A stretch of 64,000 nucleotides of DNA. Origin: JARRQJ01 sp037381915. GTDB lineage: Bacteria; Pseudomonadota; Gammaproteobacteria; DRLM01. Positions 8,835-16,897 of this stretch are shown one piece after another. Each line of letters begins with the position of its first letter. The first letter of the stretch is position 1. The stretch lies in NCBI GenBank assembly GCA_037381915.1, contig JARRQJ010000011.1:1-64000 (forward strand). The letters run 5' to 3'. The position numbers and the translations under genes are program-made. The notes under the pieces were generated by a model. It had not been told where the DNA came from, made no database searches, and was given only the letters and a program-made list of their open reading frames with translations.

Positions 8835-9128
8835 TTAACCGGCCACCGCGCTGATTGCGGACTTCAGGGCGCCGACGAAGGGGTTGGCGAACAGGAACCA
8901 CATGGCGAACGCGAGAATGATGAAGGGGAAGGACTCCATCAGGCCGGCGAAGATGAACATGTTGGTCATCAGGGCCGGGCGCATTTCCGGCTGGCGGGCG
9001 ATGCCTTCCAGGGTCTTGGCGCAGATCAGACCCCAACCGATGGCGGAACCCAGACCGGCGGCCGCCAGGATCACGCCCACACCCACGGCGGTGTACGCGT
9101 AAATCGTTGCAATCATATCAGGTGTCAT
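8835..9128 (-). CDS. atpE: ATP synthase F0 c subunit
   Basis: This 97-residue protein forms the rotor ring that carries ions across the membrane. Two membrane helices flank the polar loop ARQPE. The ion-binding carboxylate is the Glu of GLMESFPF in helix 2. A Ser follows the Glu, as in sodium-binding rings, but the helix-1 position that is Gln in the sodium enzymes (counting back from RQPE) is Trp here. Proton coupling is therefore more likely; this is inference. The protein is longer than E. coli AtpE (79) because of extra residues at both ends. Confidence 0.97.
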   Translation of the reverse strand: MTPDMIATIYAYTAVGVGVILAAAGLGSAIGWGLICAKTLEGIARQPEMRPALMTNMFIFAGLMESFPFIILAFAMWFLFANPFVGALKSAISAVAG

Positions 9129-9172
9129 TGCTTCTCTCCTTATATAGATAAATCAAATATAGCCGTCAGTAA

Positions 9173-10018
9173 TCAGTGATCGCTGGTGTGCGCCATCCCC
9201 AGGTAGACGATGGTCAGCACCATGAAGATAAACGCCTGCAGGGTGATCACCAGCAAGTGAAAGATCAGCCAGCCTAGATCCAGCACCATCTGCAGCGGCA
9301 GCCAGAACAAGGCGGCGAATCCCACCGCCATGGTCCCGCCGATCAGGGCGATCAGCATGAACACCAGCTCGCCGGCGAACAGGTTGCCGAAGAGACGAAG
9401 ACCCAGGCTGAGGGGCTTGGCCAGTTCCTCGATGATGGTCATGATGATGTTCACCGGCACCAGGAACTTGCCGAAGGGATGAAACAAAAACATCTTTATA
9501 TAGCCGATCGGGCCCTTGACCTTGATGTTATAGAAGATGATCAGGGCGAACACCGTCAGCGACATACCCAGGGTGGTGTTGAGATCGGTGGTGGGCACCG
9601 CCTTGAGGTGGTGGATGCCCACCAGCTGACCGAGCTGTGGGATCAGATCCACGGGAATCATGTCCATGAAGTTCATCAGCCACACCCAGACGAAGATGGT
9701 CAGGGCCATGGGGCCGATCAGCGGATTGTAGCCGGGAAAAGTGTCCCTCACCTGGCCGGAAACGAACTCCACGATGGACTCGACGAAGTTTTGAAAGCCG
9801 CCGGGCACCCCGGGATTGAGGCGCGAACTGACGCGCCAGCCCACGTAGACCATCAGCGCCGCCAGCAGGTAGCTGATGATCATGGTGTCGAGATCGAACG
9901 CCCAAAAGCCCAAGGGGTGATGGGTCACCGGGTCGCAGTTGCCCACGCACAGGTTGGTCAGGTGGTGCTGGATATATTCTACGGATCCGCCACCGGAGGC
10001 TTGTTGTGGCTCGCTCAA
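9173..10018 (-). CDS. atpB: ATP synthase F0 a subunit
   Basis: This 281-residue membrane protein provides the two half-channels through which ions reach the c ring. The essential Arg lies in KPLSLGLRLFGNLFAGEL, near residue 215, and the protein has five to six hydrophobic helices. The N-terminal hydrophilic extension carries a CVGNCD segment with two Cys. It follows the two small Atp accessory genes and precedes atpE. Confidence 0.97.
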   Translation of the reverse strand: MSEPQQASGGGSVEYIQHHLTNLCVGNCDPVTHHPLGFWAFDLDTMIISYLLAALMVYVGWRVSSRLNPGVPGGFQNFVESIVEFVSGQVRDTFPGYNPLIGPMALTIFVWVWLMNFMDMIPVDLIPQLGQLVGIHHLKAVPTTDLNTTLGMSLTVFALIIFYNIKVKGPIGYIKMFLFHPFGKFLVPVNIIMTIIEELAKPLSLGLRLFGNLFAGELVFMLIALIGGTMAVGFAALFWLPLQMVLDLGWLIFHLLVITLQAFIFMVLTIVYLGMAHTSDH

Positions 10019-10055
10019 GATGATGTCCCCTGAATCTTTTCTCGCTTAAAGCTTT

Positions 10056-10442
10056 TTAACCCCGCCGCATGCTCGACAAATATGCAAGTTGCGCACCGGC
10101 GAAGCCCGCGATCATGGGCACGAAAGCCAGGCCCAGACCCTTCAAACCGACGCCGAACAGCACCAACACCAAGACAAAGCGCTGCAGGGCCCCCAGATAC
10201 AAAATCAGCATGCTTTTCTTATGGTCCTGGCGCGCCACTTCCGCCGCCCGCACCACACCCCGGCCAAGCAGGAAGGCCACCACGACGCTTATCACGCCGC
10301 CGTAAAGGGCGGACAACGCCTGCCCATGCCCTTTGGCCATAAAAAAAGCCGCTGCGATCACCGCACCCACACCCACTTGCAGTGCGATAACCTTGCGGGT
10401 TGCGTCGTTAATTTCGCGAGAGGCTGTATTCAATTTAATCAA
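10056..10442 (-). CDS. atpI: ATP synthase protein I
   Basis: This 128-residue membrane protein has four hydrophobic segments and matches the gammaproteobacterial AtpI family, a non-essential factor that helps assemble the c ring. The family tail GFAGAQLAYL is present. It overlaps the upstream small gene by 8 nt and lies 37 nt before atpB, so all are translated from the same transcript. Confidence 0.88.
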   Translation of the reverse strand: MIKLNTASREINDATRKVIALQVGVGAVIAAAFFMAKGHGQALSALYGGVISVVVAFLLGRGVVRAAEVARQDHKKSMLILYLGALQRFVLVLVLFGVGLKGLGLAFVPMIAGFAGAQLAYLSSMRRG

Positions 10443-10638
10443 GCCAGCTGCTGAGCAGCTTATGGGCCTTGAGAATTCCCCCTACGAACCCCAAACCACC
10501 GAGCAACAGCATGAATACCGGGCGGGTGTTCAACCACACATCCACGCCATAACCCAATGCGAAACCGGTGATTACCATCGCGGCGAGGTGAGTTCCGACC
10601 CCAATCAGAATCATCCCCGCCCCTTTGGACTTGCTCAT
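10435..10638 (-). CDS. AtpZ/AtpI-family small membrane protein
   Basis: This 67-residue protein has two hydrophobic helices separated by a short loop (VDVWLNTRPVFM) and matches the AtpZ/AtpI-type proteins encoded first in many atp operons. Relatives have been proposed to help magnesium or calcium movement or F0 assembly, but the role is not settled. It is the first gene after the predicted atp promoter (10717-10746), with a leader of about 75 nt, and overlaps atpI by 8 nt. Confidence 0.8.
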   Translation of the reverse strand: MSKSKGAGMILIGVGTHLAAMVITGFALGYGVDVWLNTRPVFMLLLGGLGFVGGILKAHKLLSSWLD

Positions 10639-10716
10639 GGACCAGGGACCCCCTCACAAGCGCGAAAGTATAGCCCGAGGTCATGTACAGTCGCAACCGC
10701 CCTCCGACGCGGGCGC

Positions 10717-10746
10717 AGTATAATAGAGGTCACCTTAGGGGGTCAA
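10717..10746 (-). promoter_or_regulatory. Predicted sigma-70 promoter of the atp operon
   Basis: On the minus strand, TTGACC (10746-10741) and TATACT (10722-10717) are separated by 18 bp, each one base from consensus. The next gene downstream starts about 80 nt away. No other equally good promoter is visible before the atp genes. Confidence 0.65.
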
Positions 10747-10866
10747 TGGAACAGCCGGCCCGGCCGCGGCGGCGCGAAATCCGCGCCGAGTTCGCACCGA
10801 TATTTTATGGTTTTCCGGCGGCGTGCACCGCGCCGGCGCATTAGCGCGCGCGTTTGTTTCCGCGTT

Positions 10867-12651
10867 TCAGCGCACCTGGCCTTTCTGGCTGGTAGTCAAC
10901 AGGCCTTTGATGCGGAGCAAGGACCGCTCCAGTGCGGCACGCAGGTCATGGATGTGTGCACAGTAACGGCCGTCGGCGCGCAAATCGAAGACAATCTCAT
11001 TGTCCTTGATGAGATAACCGATGCTGAGCATATTGGGACGGGGACCGATGGGGCCGAAGGAGGCGATGCCGGCGTAACCGGAAGCGTTGGAGGCCAGCAC
11101 CTCCTGGCGCAACAACACCTGCAGGCCCTTGTCGAGATGGGATAGCACCTTGTGGCGCCATGAGCGCATTCCCGAGGACTCCGCAGGCTGCACCGCGTTG
11201 AGGGCCAGCAGATGGGAAACCAGTCCGCGGCCGTTCTTGGTGTTCACCACCAGAGCCTGATGGGCCTTCGCCGCCCGGCGAATCTGTCCGACGGTGATGA
11301 ACTGATTACCATCGCCGTCCTGCATGGAGCGCACGGCGGAGAGAGACTCGGCGGTGACCGGCATGATGAAGTCCAAGCGCCCGCCGGCGAAATGCCGGAT
11401 CTGTACCGGTTCGAAGATGTGGGGAATCTGGCCGGTGACTTCGTCGCAGGCCAGTTGCAGCGCCAACTGCACGGCGGCATCGGGACTGACGTTGAGTCCC
11501 TTGAAGACGTTCAAGCCCAGCTGCCGCACCTTCCAGACTTCGATGTCCCGTTGCTCGCGCATCTCGGTGACGGTCCTTTCGGCCGCCCGCAAGCGGCGCT
11601 TGAGGGCCCGGGACAAGGACCAGTCGACGGCGCGGTGACGAAGCTGGCCCTGCGACGGCGGCGACGCCTGCTCCATGGCGGGCAGGCGCAGGCTTTCGCG
11701 TTGCAGGCGCGCCGCGAACCCCAGCGCGACGCTGCCATCCACCGCGGAGCGTTCGAAACACAAACCCGCCTTGCCGTTTTCGGTAACGATGATCTGCATG
11801 CTCTTATCGTAAAAGCGGTTGTGGAAATTGCCGTCGCGCAGGTTGGTGGACAGGCCCGTCAAACCGACCGGTGCAATGTGCGCATCCAGGCACACCACGA
11901 ACAGAGCCTTTTCCAGCAACATCAGGGCCTGCTTGTTATGGGGGTCTTCCAACATGCCATCACGCAGCCGCGCCCAATCATCTCGCGGCAGGGCGGTGAA
12001 CATGCCCGGCGCCCCGGCCTCATGGTCGGAGCGCTTCGCCTCCTGGGCGACCATTTCCTTCAAGGCCTGCCGGATGGCGGGCAGCGACCAGACGGCGCGC
12101 TGCGGGTCCACCACCAGGTAATGGAGGGAACCGCCAACCAGCACCGCGATATGCTGGCTGCCGGTGATGGTCACCACTTCGTCACAATGGGCGCGGGGCA
12201 CGCGGTGGGTGGCGAAGCAACGGCTATACTGACCCATCTCCAGGGGTCGATCATCCGCCATGTCCGTGGGCAGCACATCCATGCGCACCGATTGATACAG
12301 TTGCAAGGCCGCAACGATCAGACGCGCGGCCCGCTCGGTGAGGGACTCGGCGTGTGGGTCGTCTTCCAGTAGCATGGCGTAATTGTTGGTGAAGGGTAGT
12401 CCCCCGCGGCAGCTCAACCAAAAACGCGTCAGCCCCGCCGCACACCAGTTGACCGGCTGTTGCCGCGCCAGGGCCAGCAGGCGTTCCTGCTGCTTCTTGG
12501 CTTGGGTGGCACCGTAAATTTCAAACACCAGTTTTGATTTGAGGCGCTGCAGGCCGTTGAGCATGGGGGAGACACTGCTCACGCAGGCACCCAGGGTATC
12601 CGCCAGCGACGGAATGGGTTGAGTGGGAAGCTTGCGTAGTAACTGTGTCAT
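10867..12651 (-). CDS. Carnitine/choline acyltransferase-fold protein, catalytic His replaced
   Basis: This 594-residue protein aligns along its length with the choline/carnitine O-acyltransferase family: an N-terminal LPxxPIPSL start, NNYAMLLEDDP, MGQYSRCFATHRVPR, the NRFYDKSMQIIV segment, a SPDAAVQLALQLA helix and a C-terminal IGYLIKDNEIVFDL strand. The family's catalytic histidine lies in an EH(S/A) motif; here the residue is Arg301 in FERSAVDG (codon CGC at 11749-11751). The GRTDTIRS and STSQ motifs are also altered (GRLDFIMP and SNAS). The protein may have lost acyl transfer and kept a binding role, or work differently. The start at 12651 has AGGAG 9 nt upstream and gives the family's usual length; an open extension to 13062 looks spurious. 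This family is uncommon in bacteria, and the gene lies unusually between parB and the atp operon. Confidence 0.8.
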   Translation of the reverse strand: MTQLLRKLPTQPIPSLADTLGACVSSVSPMLNGLQRLKSKLVFEIYGATQAKKQQERLLALARQQPVNWCAAGLTRFWLSCRGGLPFTNNYAMLLEDDPHAESLTERAARLIVAALQLYQSVRMDVLPTDMADDRPLEMGQYSRCFATHRVPRAHCDEVVTITGSQHIAVLVGGSLHYLVVDPQRAVWSLPAIRQALKEMVAQEAKRSDHEAGAPGMFTALPRDDWARLRDGMLEDPHNKQALMLLEKALFVVCLDAHIAPVGLTGLSTNLRDGNFHNRFYDKSMQIIVTENGKAGLCFERSAVDGSVALGFAARLQRESLRLPAMEQASPPSQGQLRHRAVDWSLSRALKRRLRAAERTVTEMREQRDIEVWKVRQLGLNVFKGLNVSPDAAVQLALQLACDEVTGQIPHIFEPVQIRHFAGGRLDFIMPVTAESLSAVRSMQDGDGNQFITVGQIRRAAKAHQALVVNTKNGRGLVSHLLALNAVQPAESSGMRSWRHKVLSHLDKGLQVLLRQEVLASNASGYAGIASFGPIGPRPNMLSIGYLIKDNEIVFDLRADGRYCAHIHDLRAALERSLLRIKGLLTTSQKGQVR

Positions 12652-13119
12652 GGGAAACCGCTCCTGAAGATGACTATCCGATATGACTCCAGTGTAGGCA
12701 TGGCGGCGGCAAATACCGTGAAGGAATTCACGGCTGGTGATGAGCTTTGTCAGTTTGTGACGTAGTGCGTCAAAAGCTGTCTGCCGGCTAAGGGCCGCGA
12801 GCCCGGGCATGGGATGGCTTTGCACGTCAAGCTGGGCACCCATGAAGACAGATGATTCTGCACCAATGTCTTGAGATTTGGGCAAATTATCTTGAAACCG
12901 CGCTCCAGCGCCTTTGTTCCGAGCGCGCGCACGACTCGACGGCGGGCCGCGCCCGCAGCGTCGCCAGCTACGAGAATCTTTGATAATGAAAATGCCGCTT
13001 GATGAGGGGAGAAGTACGGAAACTCGGGTGACGTCATGGACCCGCGCGTTCACCACCCGCATCCACTGTCAGCCAGGCGTTCTGGAGCCGGAGCGCATCT
13101 CCCAAGCGGCGGATCGACG
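12652..13119. other. Long spacer between parB and the acyltransferase-like gene
   Basis: I see no convincing gene in these 468 bases. The minus-strand frame of the acyltransferase-like gene stays open through most of it, but the encoded residues have no family resemblance and the strong ribosome site lies at its right edge. A 7-bp hairpin (CCGTGAA/TTCACGG, 12717-12734) lies near the promoter side of the downstream gene. The promoter of that gene is probably here, but I cannot place it. Confidence 0.4.
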
Positions 13120-13992
13120 CTATTTTACATGCGCCAAAATCCCTTCCAGTTCGTCCAGGCTGTTGTAGCTGATTACGAGTTTACCCTTGCCGGTGGCCGC
13201 ATGCTGGAAGCGCACCGCCGCACCCAGCAATTCCGACAAATCGTCCTGCAAACGGCGAATATCCGGGTCCAAGACCGCCGCGCTCGATTTGCCGCCGGGT
13301 TGGGTCGTCGCCCAGCGTTTTACCAGGCGCTCGGTTTCCCGGACCGACAGACCCTTATCCACTACGCTGCGCGCCGCGGCGCTCTGCGCGGCGTCCTTCA
13401 AGGCCAACAGGGCACGGGCGTGCCCCATCTCCAACTGCCGCTGCTCCACCAATTCCCTGACATCACTGTTCAGTTCCAGGAGCCGCAGTAGGTTGGACAC
13501 CGCCGCGCGGGAACGGCCCACCGCCTCGGCGACTTCCTGATGGGTGAGCTGAAATTCCTGGATGAGCCGTTGCAGGGCATTGGCCTCCTCCATGGGATTG
13601 AGGTTTTCGCGCTGGATGTTCTCGATGAGGGCCATGGCCATGGCCGCCTGGTCGGAGACATCGCGCACCACCGCCGGGATTTCCTGCAGGCCCGCCAGCT
13701 GCGCGGCCCGCCAGCGCCGCTCGCCGGCGATGATCTCATAACCGCCGTTGCCGGTGGGCTTGACCACGATGGGCTGCACCACCCCCTGGGCCTTGATGGA
13801 GTCGGCCAGGTCCTGCAGGCTCTCGGGGTGCATATCCACGCGTGGTTGATACTTGCCGCGCCGCACCAGGTCCACCGGCAGGCGCCGCAACTCTCCCTCG
13901 GCCGCCGAGGTCTTGGGGGCGGCGGCCACCGTTTCGACCCCGCCGAGTAAGGCATCCAGACCCCGGCCCAATCCACGTTTCTTCACGGTCAT
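13120..13992 (-). CDS. parB: Chromosome partitioning protein ParB
   Basis: This 290-residue protein binds parS and loads onto DNA as a CTP-dependent clamp for chromosome segregation. The N-terminus KKRGLGRGLDALLGG (ParA contact) is typical. It is followed by the CTP-binding ParB/Srx domain with GERRWRAAQLAGL (about residues 91-103), the helix-turn-helix (LTHQEVAEAVGRSRAAVSNLLRLLEL) and the C-terminal dimerisation domain. It lies 25 nt after parA in the same operon. Two parS matches occur within recF in this window (32976-32991 and 33588-33603). Confidence 0.97.
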   Translation of the reverse strand: MTVKKRGLGRGLDALLGGVETVAAAPKTSAAEGELRRLPVDLVRRGKYQPRVDMHPESLQDLADSIKAQGVVQPIVVKPTGNGGYEIIAGERRWRAAQLAGLQEIPAVVRDVSDQAAMAMALIENIQRENLNPMEEANALQRLIQEFQLTHQEVAEAVGRSRAAVSNLLRLLELNSDVRELVEQRQLEMGHARALLALKDAAQSAAARSVVDKGLSVRETERLVKRWATTQPGGKSSAAVLDPDIRRLQDDLSELLGAAVRFQHAATGKGKLVISYNSLDELEGILAHVK

Positions 13993-14017
13993 GGGTAATA
14001 TAAACTCATCTTATTGT

Positions 14018-14851
14018 TTAAGCAGGATATTCTTCCGACGGGGAAGATTCGTCCACCGCCGCCCCCCTCTGCTCCTGATCGGCACGTCGCAGGACTTCCC
14101 CTGCCAGGGCCAGATAGGCCTGCGCGCCGCGGGAGGCCCTATCATACAGCAAGACCGGCAGCCCGTGGCTGGGCGCCTCCGCCACCCGCACATTGCGCGG
14201 GATCACGGTGCGATAGACGCGATCGCCGAAGTGCTCCACCAACTGGGCCGAGACGTCATTGGCCAGGTTATTGCGCGGATCGAACATGGTGCGCAGCACG
14301 CCGCCCACCTGTAGACGGGGATTGAGGGTGTTACGGAGCTTGTCCAGGGTGCGGATCAGGGCGGACAGGCCCTCCAGGGCGAAATACTCGCACTGCATGG
14401 GAATGATCACCCATTCGGTCGCCACCAGGGCATTGAGGGTCAGCATGCTCAGGGACGGCGGACAGTCGATCAGGACGTAATCGTAGTCCAGGTGGGCGGC
14501 CTCCAGGGCGCGCTTCAGTCGTTGCTCGCGCTGGGGCAGATCCAAGAGTGCGATCTCCGCGCCGGTGAGGTCGTCGTTGGCGGGCAACAAATAGAAGCCG
14601 GCCTGGCCGGCCGGGAGCACTGTCGAGGCGATATCCCGGTCCTCCACCAGGACATCATAGACGGAAGCCGCGACCGTCCGTTTATCGACGCCGCTCCCCA
14701 TGGTGGCGTTGCCCTGGGGGTCCAAATCGATCAACAGCACCCGCCGTTTGGTGGCCGCCAGGGATGCCGCCAGATTGACCGAAGTGGTGGTTTTTCCCAC
14801 CCCGCCTTTTTGATTGGTGATGGCGATGATCTTGGCCACGTACCGGTTCAT
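14018..14851 (-). CDS. parA: Chromosome partitioning ATPase ParA
   Basis: This 277-residue protein is a ParA/Soj ATPase that moves ParB-parS complexes. The deviant Walker A KGGVGKTTT lies at about residues 15-23, the switch region LLIDLDPQGNA at about 39-49, and the DYVLIDCPPSLSMLTLNAL segment near 113-131. ATG at 14851 and GTG at 14839 are both possible; relatives usually begin at the latter (MAKIIAITNQ), but AAGGG lies 12 nt from it and abuts the ATG, so the choice is unsettled. The C-terminus has a short acidic tail. Here parA is separated from rsmG by a small exported-protein gene and a 629-nt spacer. Confidence 0.96.
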   Translation of the reverse strand: MNRYVAKIIAITNQKGGVGKTTTSVNLAASLAATKRRVLLIDLDPQGNATMGSGVDKRTVAASVYDVLVEDRDIASTVLPAGQAGFYLLPANDDLTGAEIALLDLPQREQRLKRALEAAHLDYDYVLIDCPPSLSMLTLNALVATEWVIIPMQCEYFALEGLSALIRTLDKLRNTLNPRLQVGGVLRTMFDPRNNLANDVSAQLVEHFGDRVYRTVIPRNVRVAEAPSHGLPVLLYDRASRGAQAYLALAGEVLRRADQEQRGAAVDESSPSEEYPA

Positions 14852-15123
14852 CCCTTAATGCAGTCTTATATAAAAGGAGGATTATACGGCAGCTCAAGGC
14901 ATAGGGCAGCCACTAATTGGCGGACTTGGGCACCATTATCCGGCACTTAGTCGCATCCGCGGCGCAATGTGCGTATGCAGTGCAATTTGCAGCGCGGCTC
15001 ACGGCGAACTTTTTTCGTTGTAGCGCGTCTTAGTTTGTGTAACGAATTATGACCTGGTGTGGCTTGAATGGAAGATGATTGAGTACCGGTAATCGCGCTG
15101 ATGCACCGACTAAATTTATGCAT

Positions 15124-15213
15124 TCAGTTTGATTTAAGCTTGTCTGCGTAGGCTTTATACCCAAGGAGCCGGCAGACAGCGTTCGGGACAACTCCCAACC
15201 TAGCTGTTTTCAT
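15124..15213 (-). CDS. Possible 29-residue small protein
   Basis: A short frame begins MKTARLGVVPNAVCRLLGYK and ends in a Lys/Asn-rich tail. It has an unusually strong Shine-Dalgarno (GGGGAGGGGAACC just ahead of the ATG). No family is recognised. The same Shine-Dalgarno stretch, read on the other strand, lies just before a plus-strand terminator, so the apparent ribosome site could instead be part of a small RNA. The coding claim is weak. Confidence 0.25.
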   Translation of the reverse strand: MKTARLGVVPNAVCRLLGYKAYADKLKSN

Positions 15214-15232
15214 GGTTCCCCTCCCCTCTTTA

Positions 15233-15263
15233 GGCAGAAGCCCCCCTTCTGCCTTCTTTTTTT
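15233..15263 (+). terminator. Orphan plus-strand Rho-independent terminator
   Basis: GGCAGAAG (15233-15240) and CTTCTGCC (15246-15253) form a perfect 8-bp stem with a CCCCC loop, followed by TTC and seven T residues. There is no plus-strand gene upstream that it could serve, so it probably ends a small untranslated RNA. The bases just before it, CCCCTCCCCTC, could pair with Shine-Dalgarno sequences. Confidence 0.65.
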
Positions 15264-15423
15264 GTGGGTCGATCACAATCACTGTATCGCCGTCCGCTTC
15301 GCCTTGGCGCTTCGTCGACAAAGCGGCAACACGCCGGGCGCAAGAGGGATAAGGCGGCCGTCGTCGTTATCCGATAATGAGATACCGGAGGGATTGAATA
15401 TTTTGTATCTGTTCGGTAAGGAA

Positions 15424-15460
15424 TGAAGACAGGCGACAGAGCTATCATCGCCTGTCTTCA
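15424..15460 (-). terminator. Perfect 13-bp inverted repeat, likely terminator
   Basis: TGAAGACAGGCGA (15424-15436) and TCGCCTGTCTTCA (15448-15460) pair perfectly around an 11-nt loop. It lies 20 nt past the stop of the minus-strand gene ending at 15481. The T tracts are short on both sides (TTCCTT on the minus strand, AGTTTT on the plus strand), so it may be a weak or bidirectional terminator. Confidence 0.6.
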
Positions 15461-15480
15461 AGTTTTACGCCTTCACTTTC

Positions 15481-15867
15481 CTATTTTCCGAGTTGCACCC
15501 AGATGAGCCGCAGGTGTTTTCTTCCAGGCATCATGGGCGCCTGCACCGTTACCGGGATATTGTGCAGGTAGGCCTCTCTCAAGGTATCAATCATGTTCTG
15601 CGCGGCCGGGTTTTCCTTATGATAGGGGATGCCAAACACCATGTCCGGTTGGCTATCGAGGGTAACCAGCGTCTCGGCGTCCAGGCGGTCATTGGGCGGC
15701 CCGATCTCCAGGCCGGTAATCTGCGCGCGAAACAGAGTGATCTTTCCCGACATCGTCACCATTGCGCCGTGCTCGCCTCGCAAGGACGTGGGCGTATCGG
15801 CTTGCGCCAAGGAAAGAGAAAGGAATAATGCGGAGATGGAAATAAACAACCGATGCAGATTCTTCAT
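15481..15867 (-). CDS. Small exported protein of unknown function
   Basis: This 128-residue protein begins with a clear signal peptide (MKNLHRLFISISALFLSLSL, cleavage probably after AQA at about residue 23). The mature part of about 105 residues contains LRGEHGAMVTMSGKITLFRAQ and ends in a basic segment (MMPGRKHLRLIWVQLGK), suggesting a small beta-rich periplasmic protein. I do not recognise a family. The start at 15867 was chosen because GGAGG lies 8 nt upstream; the two upstream in-frame ATGs fit it less well. It is a single gene between rsmG and parA, followed by a 13-bp inverted repeat. Confidence 0.7.
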   Translation of the reverse strand: MKNLHRLFISISALFLSLSLAQADTPTSLRGEHGAMVTMSGKITLFRAQITGLEIGPPNDRLDAETLVTLDSQPDMVFGIPYHKENPAAQNMIDTLREAYLHNIPVTVQAPMMPGRKHLRLIWVQLGK

Positions 15868-16222
15868 AATCATGCCCTCCATATCATTTACACACATTCC
15901 ACACTACAACCTCAAGGTTAATTGTCTCTTAAGCGGCCGGCACGTAAATAACCGCGAGCGAAACGGACGCGGGTTTGCGCTGCGGCCGGTGTATAACTCA
16001 AGAATTTACAATGAAAACAGCAAGCCCCCAGCATAGCGCGTGGAGTAGTACGGGATAAGCGTTATCAATGGAAACAACAGAAAGGATTAAAACGCGTTCG
16101 CGCCAGCGGAGCGATTCAAACTCATCGTACGCTTTTCCACCGCCACGCTATTTTGTTCGCGTAAGAAAACGGGATGTGCCGCTGCGTACTCTTTCAGCGA
16201 ACCGCCTAGCCCTAGGCAATTT
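15868..16222. other. Spacer between rsmG and the small exported-protein gene
   Basis: No gene is evident in 355 bases. Short frames on both strands lack ribosome sites and family matches. The promoter of the gene ending at 15481 should be here, but no good -35/-10 pair is visible to me. Confidence 0.4.
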
Positions 16223-16885
16223 TCATTCCCGGATGATTTGCACCACGTGCCGTTCTTCATCCAGACCCGGTACGGCGACACGGCTTATTCTCTTGATCCG
16301 GTAGCCCGGCGGCAGCATCGCCAGCTCATCCTGCGGATGGCGGCCCTTCATGGCGACCAGTACGCCGCCGTTGCGGCGGCACAGCGCTCCCGCCACCGTA
16401 ACGAACTCGGTCATACTGCTGAAGGCGCGAGAGATCACCGTATCGAAACAACCCAATAATTGGTACTTCTCCACGCGCTGCGTCTTGACGACCACATTGC
16501 TGATTTGCAGCTCACTGCTGGCCTGCACCACAAAACGCGTCTTCTTCGCCACGCTGTCCAGCAATACGAATTCCAGATCGGGAAGCGCGACGGCTAGGGG
16601 AATGCCGGGCAATCCCGCGCCGGTGCCCACGTCCAGCACCCGGGGGCCTTTGATGAACGGCACGACCGCCAGGCTGTCGAGGAGATGGCGGGTGATCATG
16701 GCGCTGGGATTGCGTACGGCGGTGAGATTGTAGACCTGGTTCCACTTGGCAAGCAATTCCACAAAGCCGAGCAGCTTGCTGCGTTGGGCGGGCGTTAAGG
16801 TCAGCCGCAAGGCGGCGACGCCGCGCGCCAACTGTTGGCGCAACGCATCTTCAGGCGCATTCATGATGTTGGAAACGCTTGTCAT
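16223..16885 (-). CDS. rsmG: 16S rRNA (guanine527-N7)-methyltransferase
   Basis: This 220-residue enzyme (formerly GidB) methylates G527 of 16S rRNA using S-adenosylmethionine. The family segment KWNQVYNLTAVRNP lies near residue 50, followed by the SAM-binding motif VLDVGTGAGLPGIPLAV, and then VISRAFSSMTEFV. Length is normal. GAGG lies 7 nt ahead of the ATG at 16885. It follows mnmG by 12 nt and is almost certainly co-transcribed with it. Confidence 0.97.
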   Translation of the reverse strand: MTSVSNIMNAPEDALRQQLARGVAALRLTLTPAQRSKLLGFVELLAKWNQVYNLTAVRNPSAMITRHLLDSLAVVPFIKGPRVLDVGTGAGLPGIPLAVALPDLEFVLLDSVAKKTRFVVQASSELQISNVVVKTQRVEKYQLLGCFDTVISRAFSSMTEFVTVAGALCRRNGGVLVAMKGRHPQDELAMLPPGYRIKRISRVAVPGLDEERHVVQIIRE

Positions 16886-16897
16886 AACCGCGCCTCG

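Noticed and set aside
8835..9128. Sodium-dependent ATP synthase c ring
   Set aside because: The Glu-Ser pair is present, but the helix-1 Gln ligand is replaced by Trp, so a complete sodium site is not supported.
12652..13062. N-terminal extension of the acyltransferase-like gene
   Set aside because: The frame is open, but AGGAG with ideal spacing lies ahead of the ATG at 12651 and the family length fits that start.
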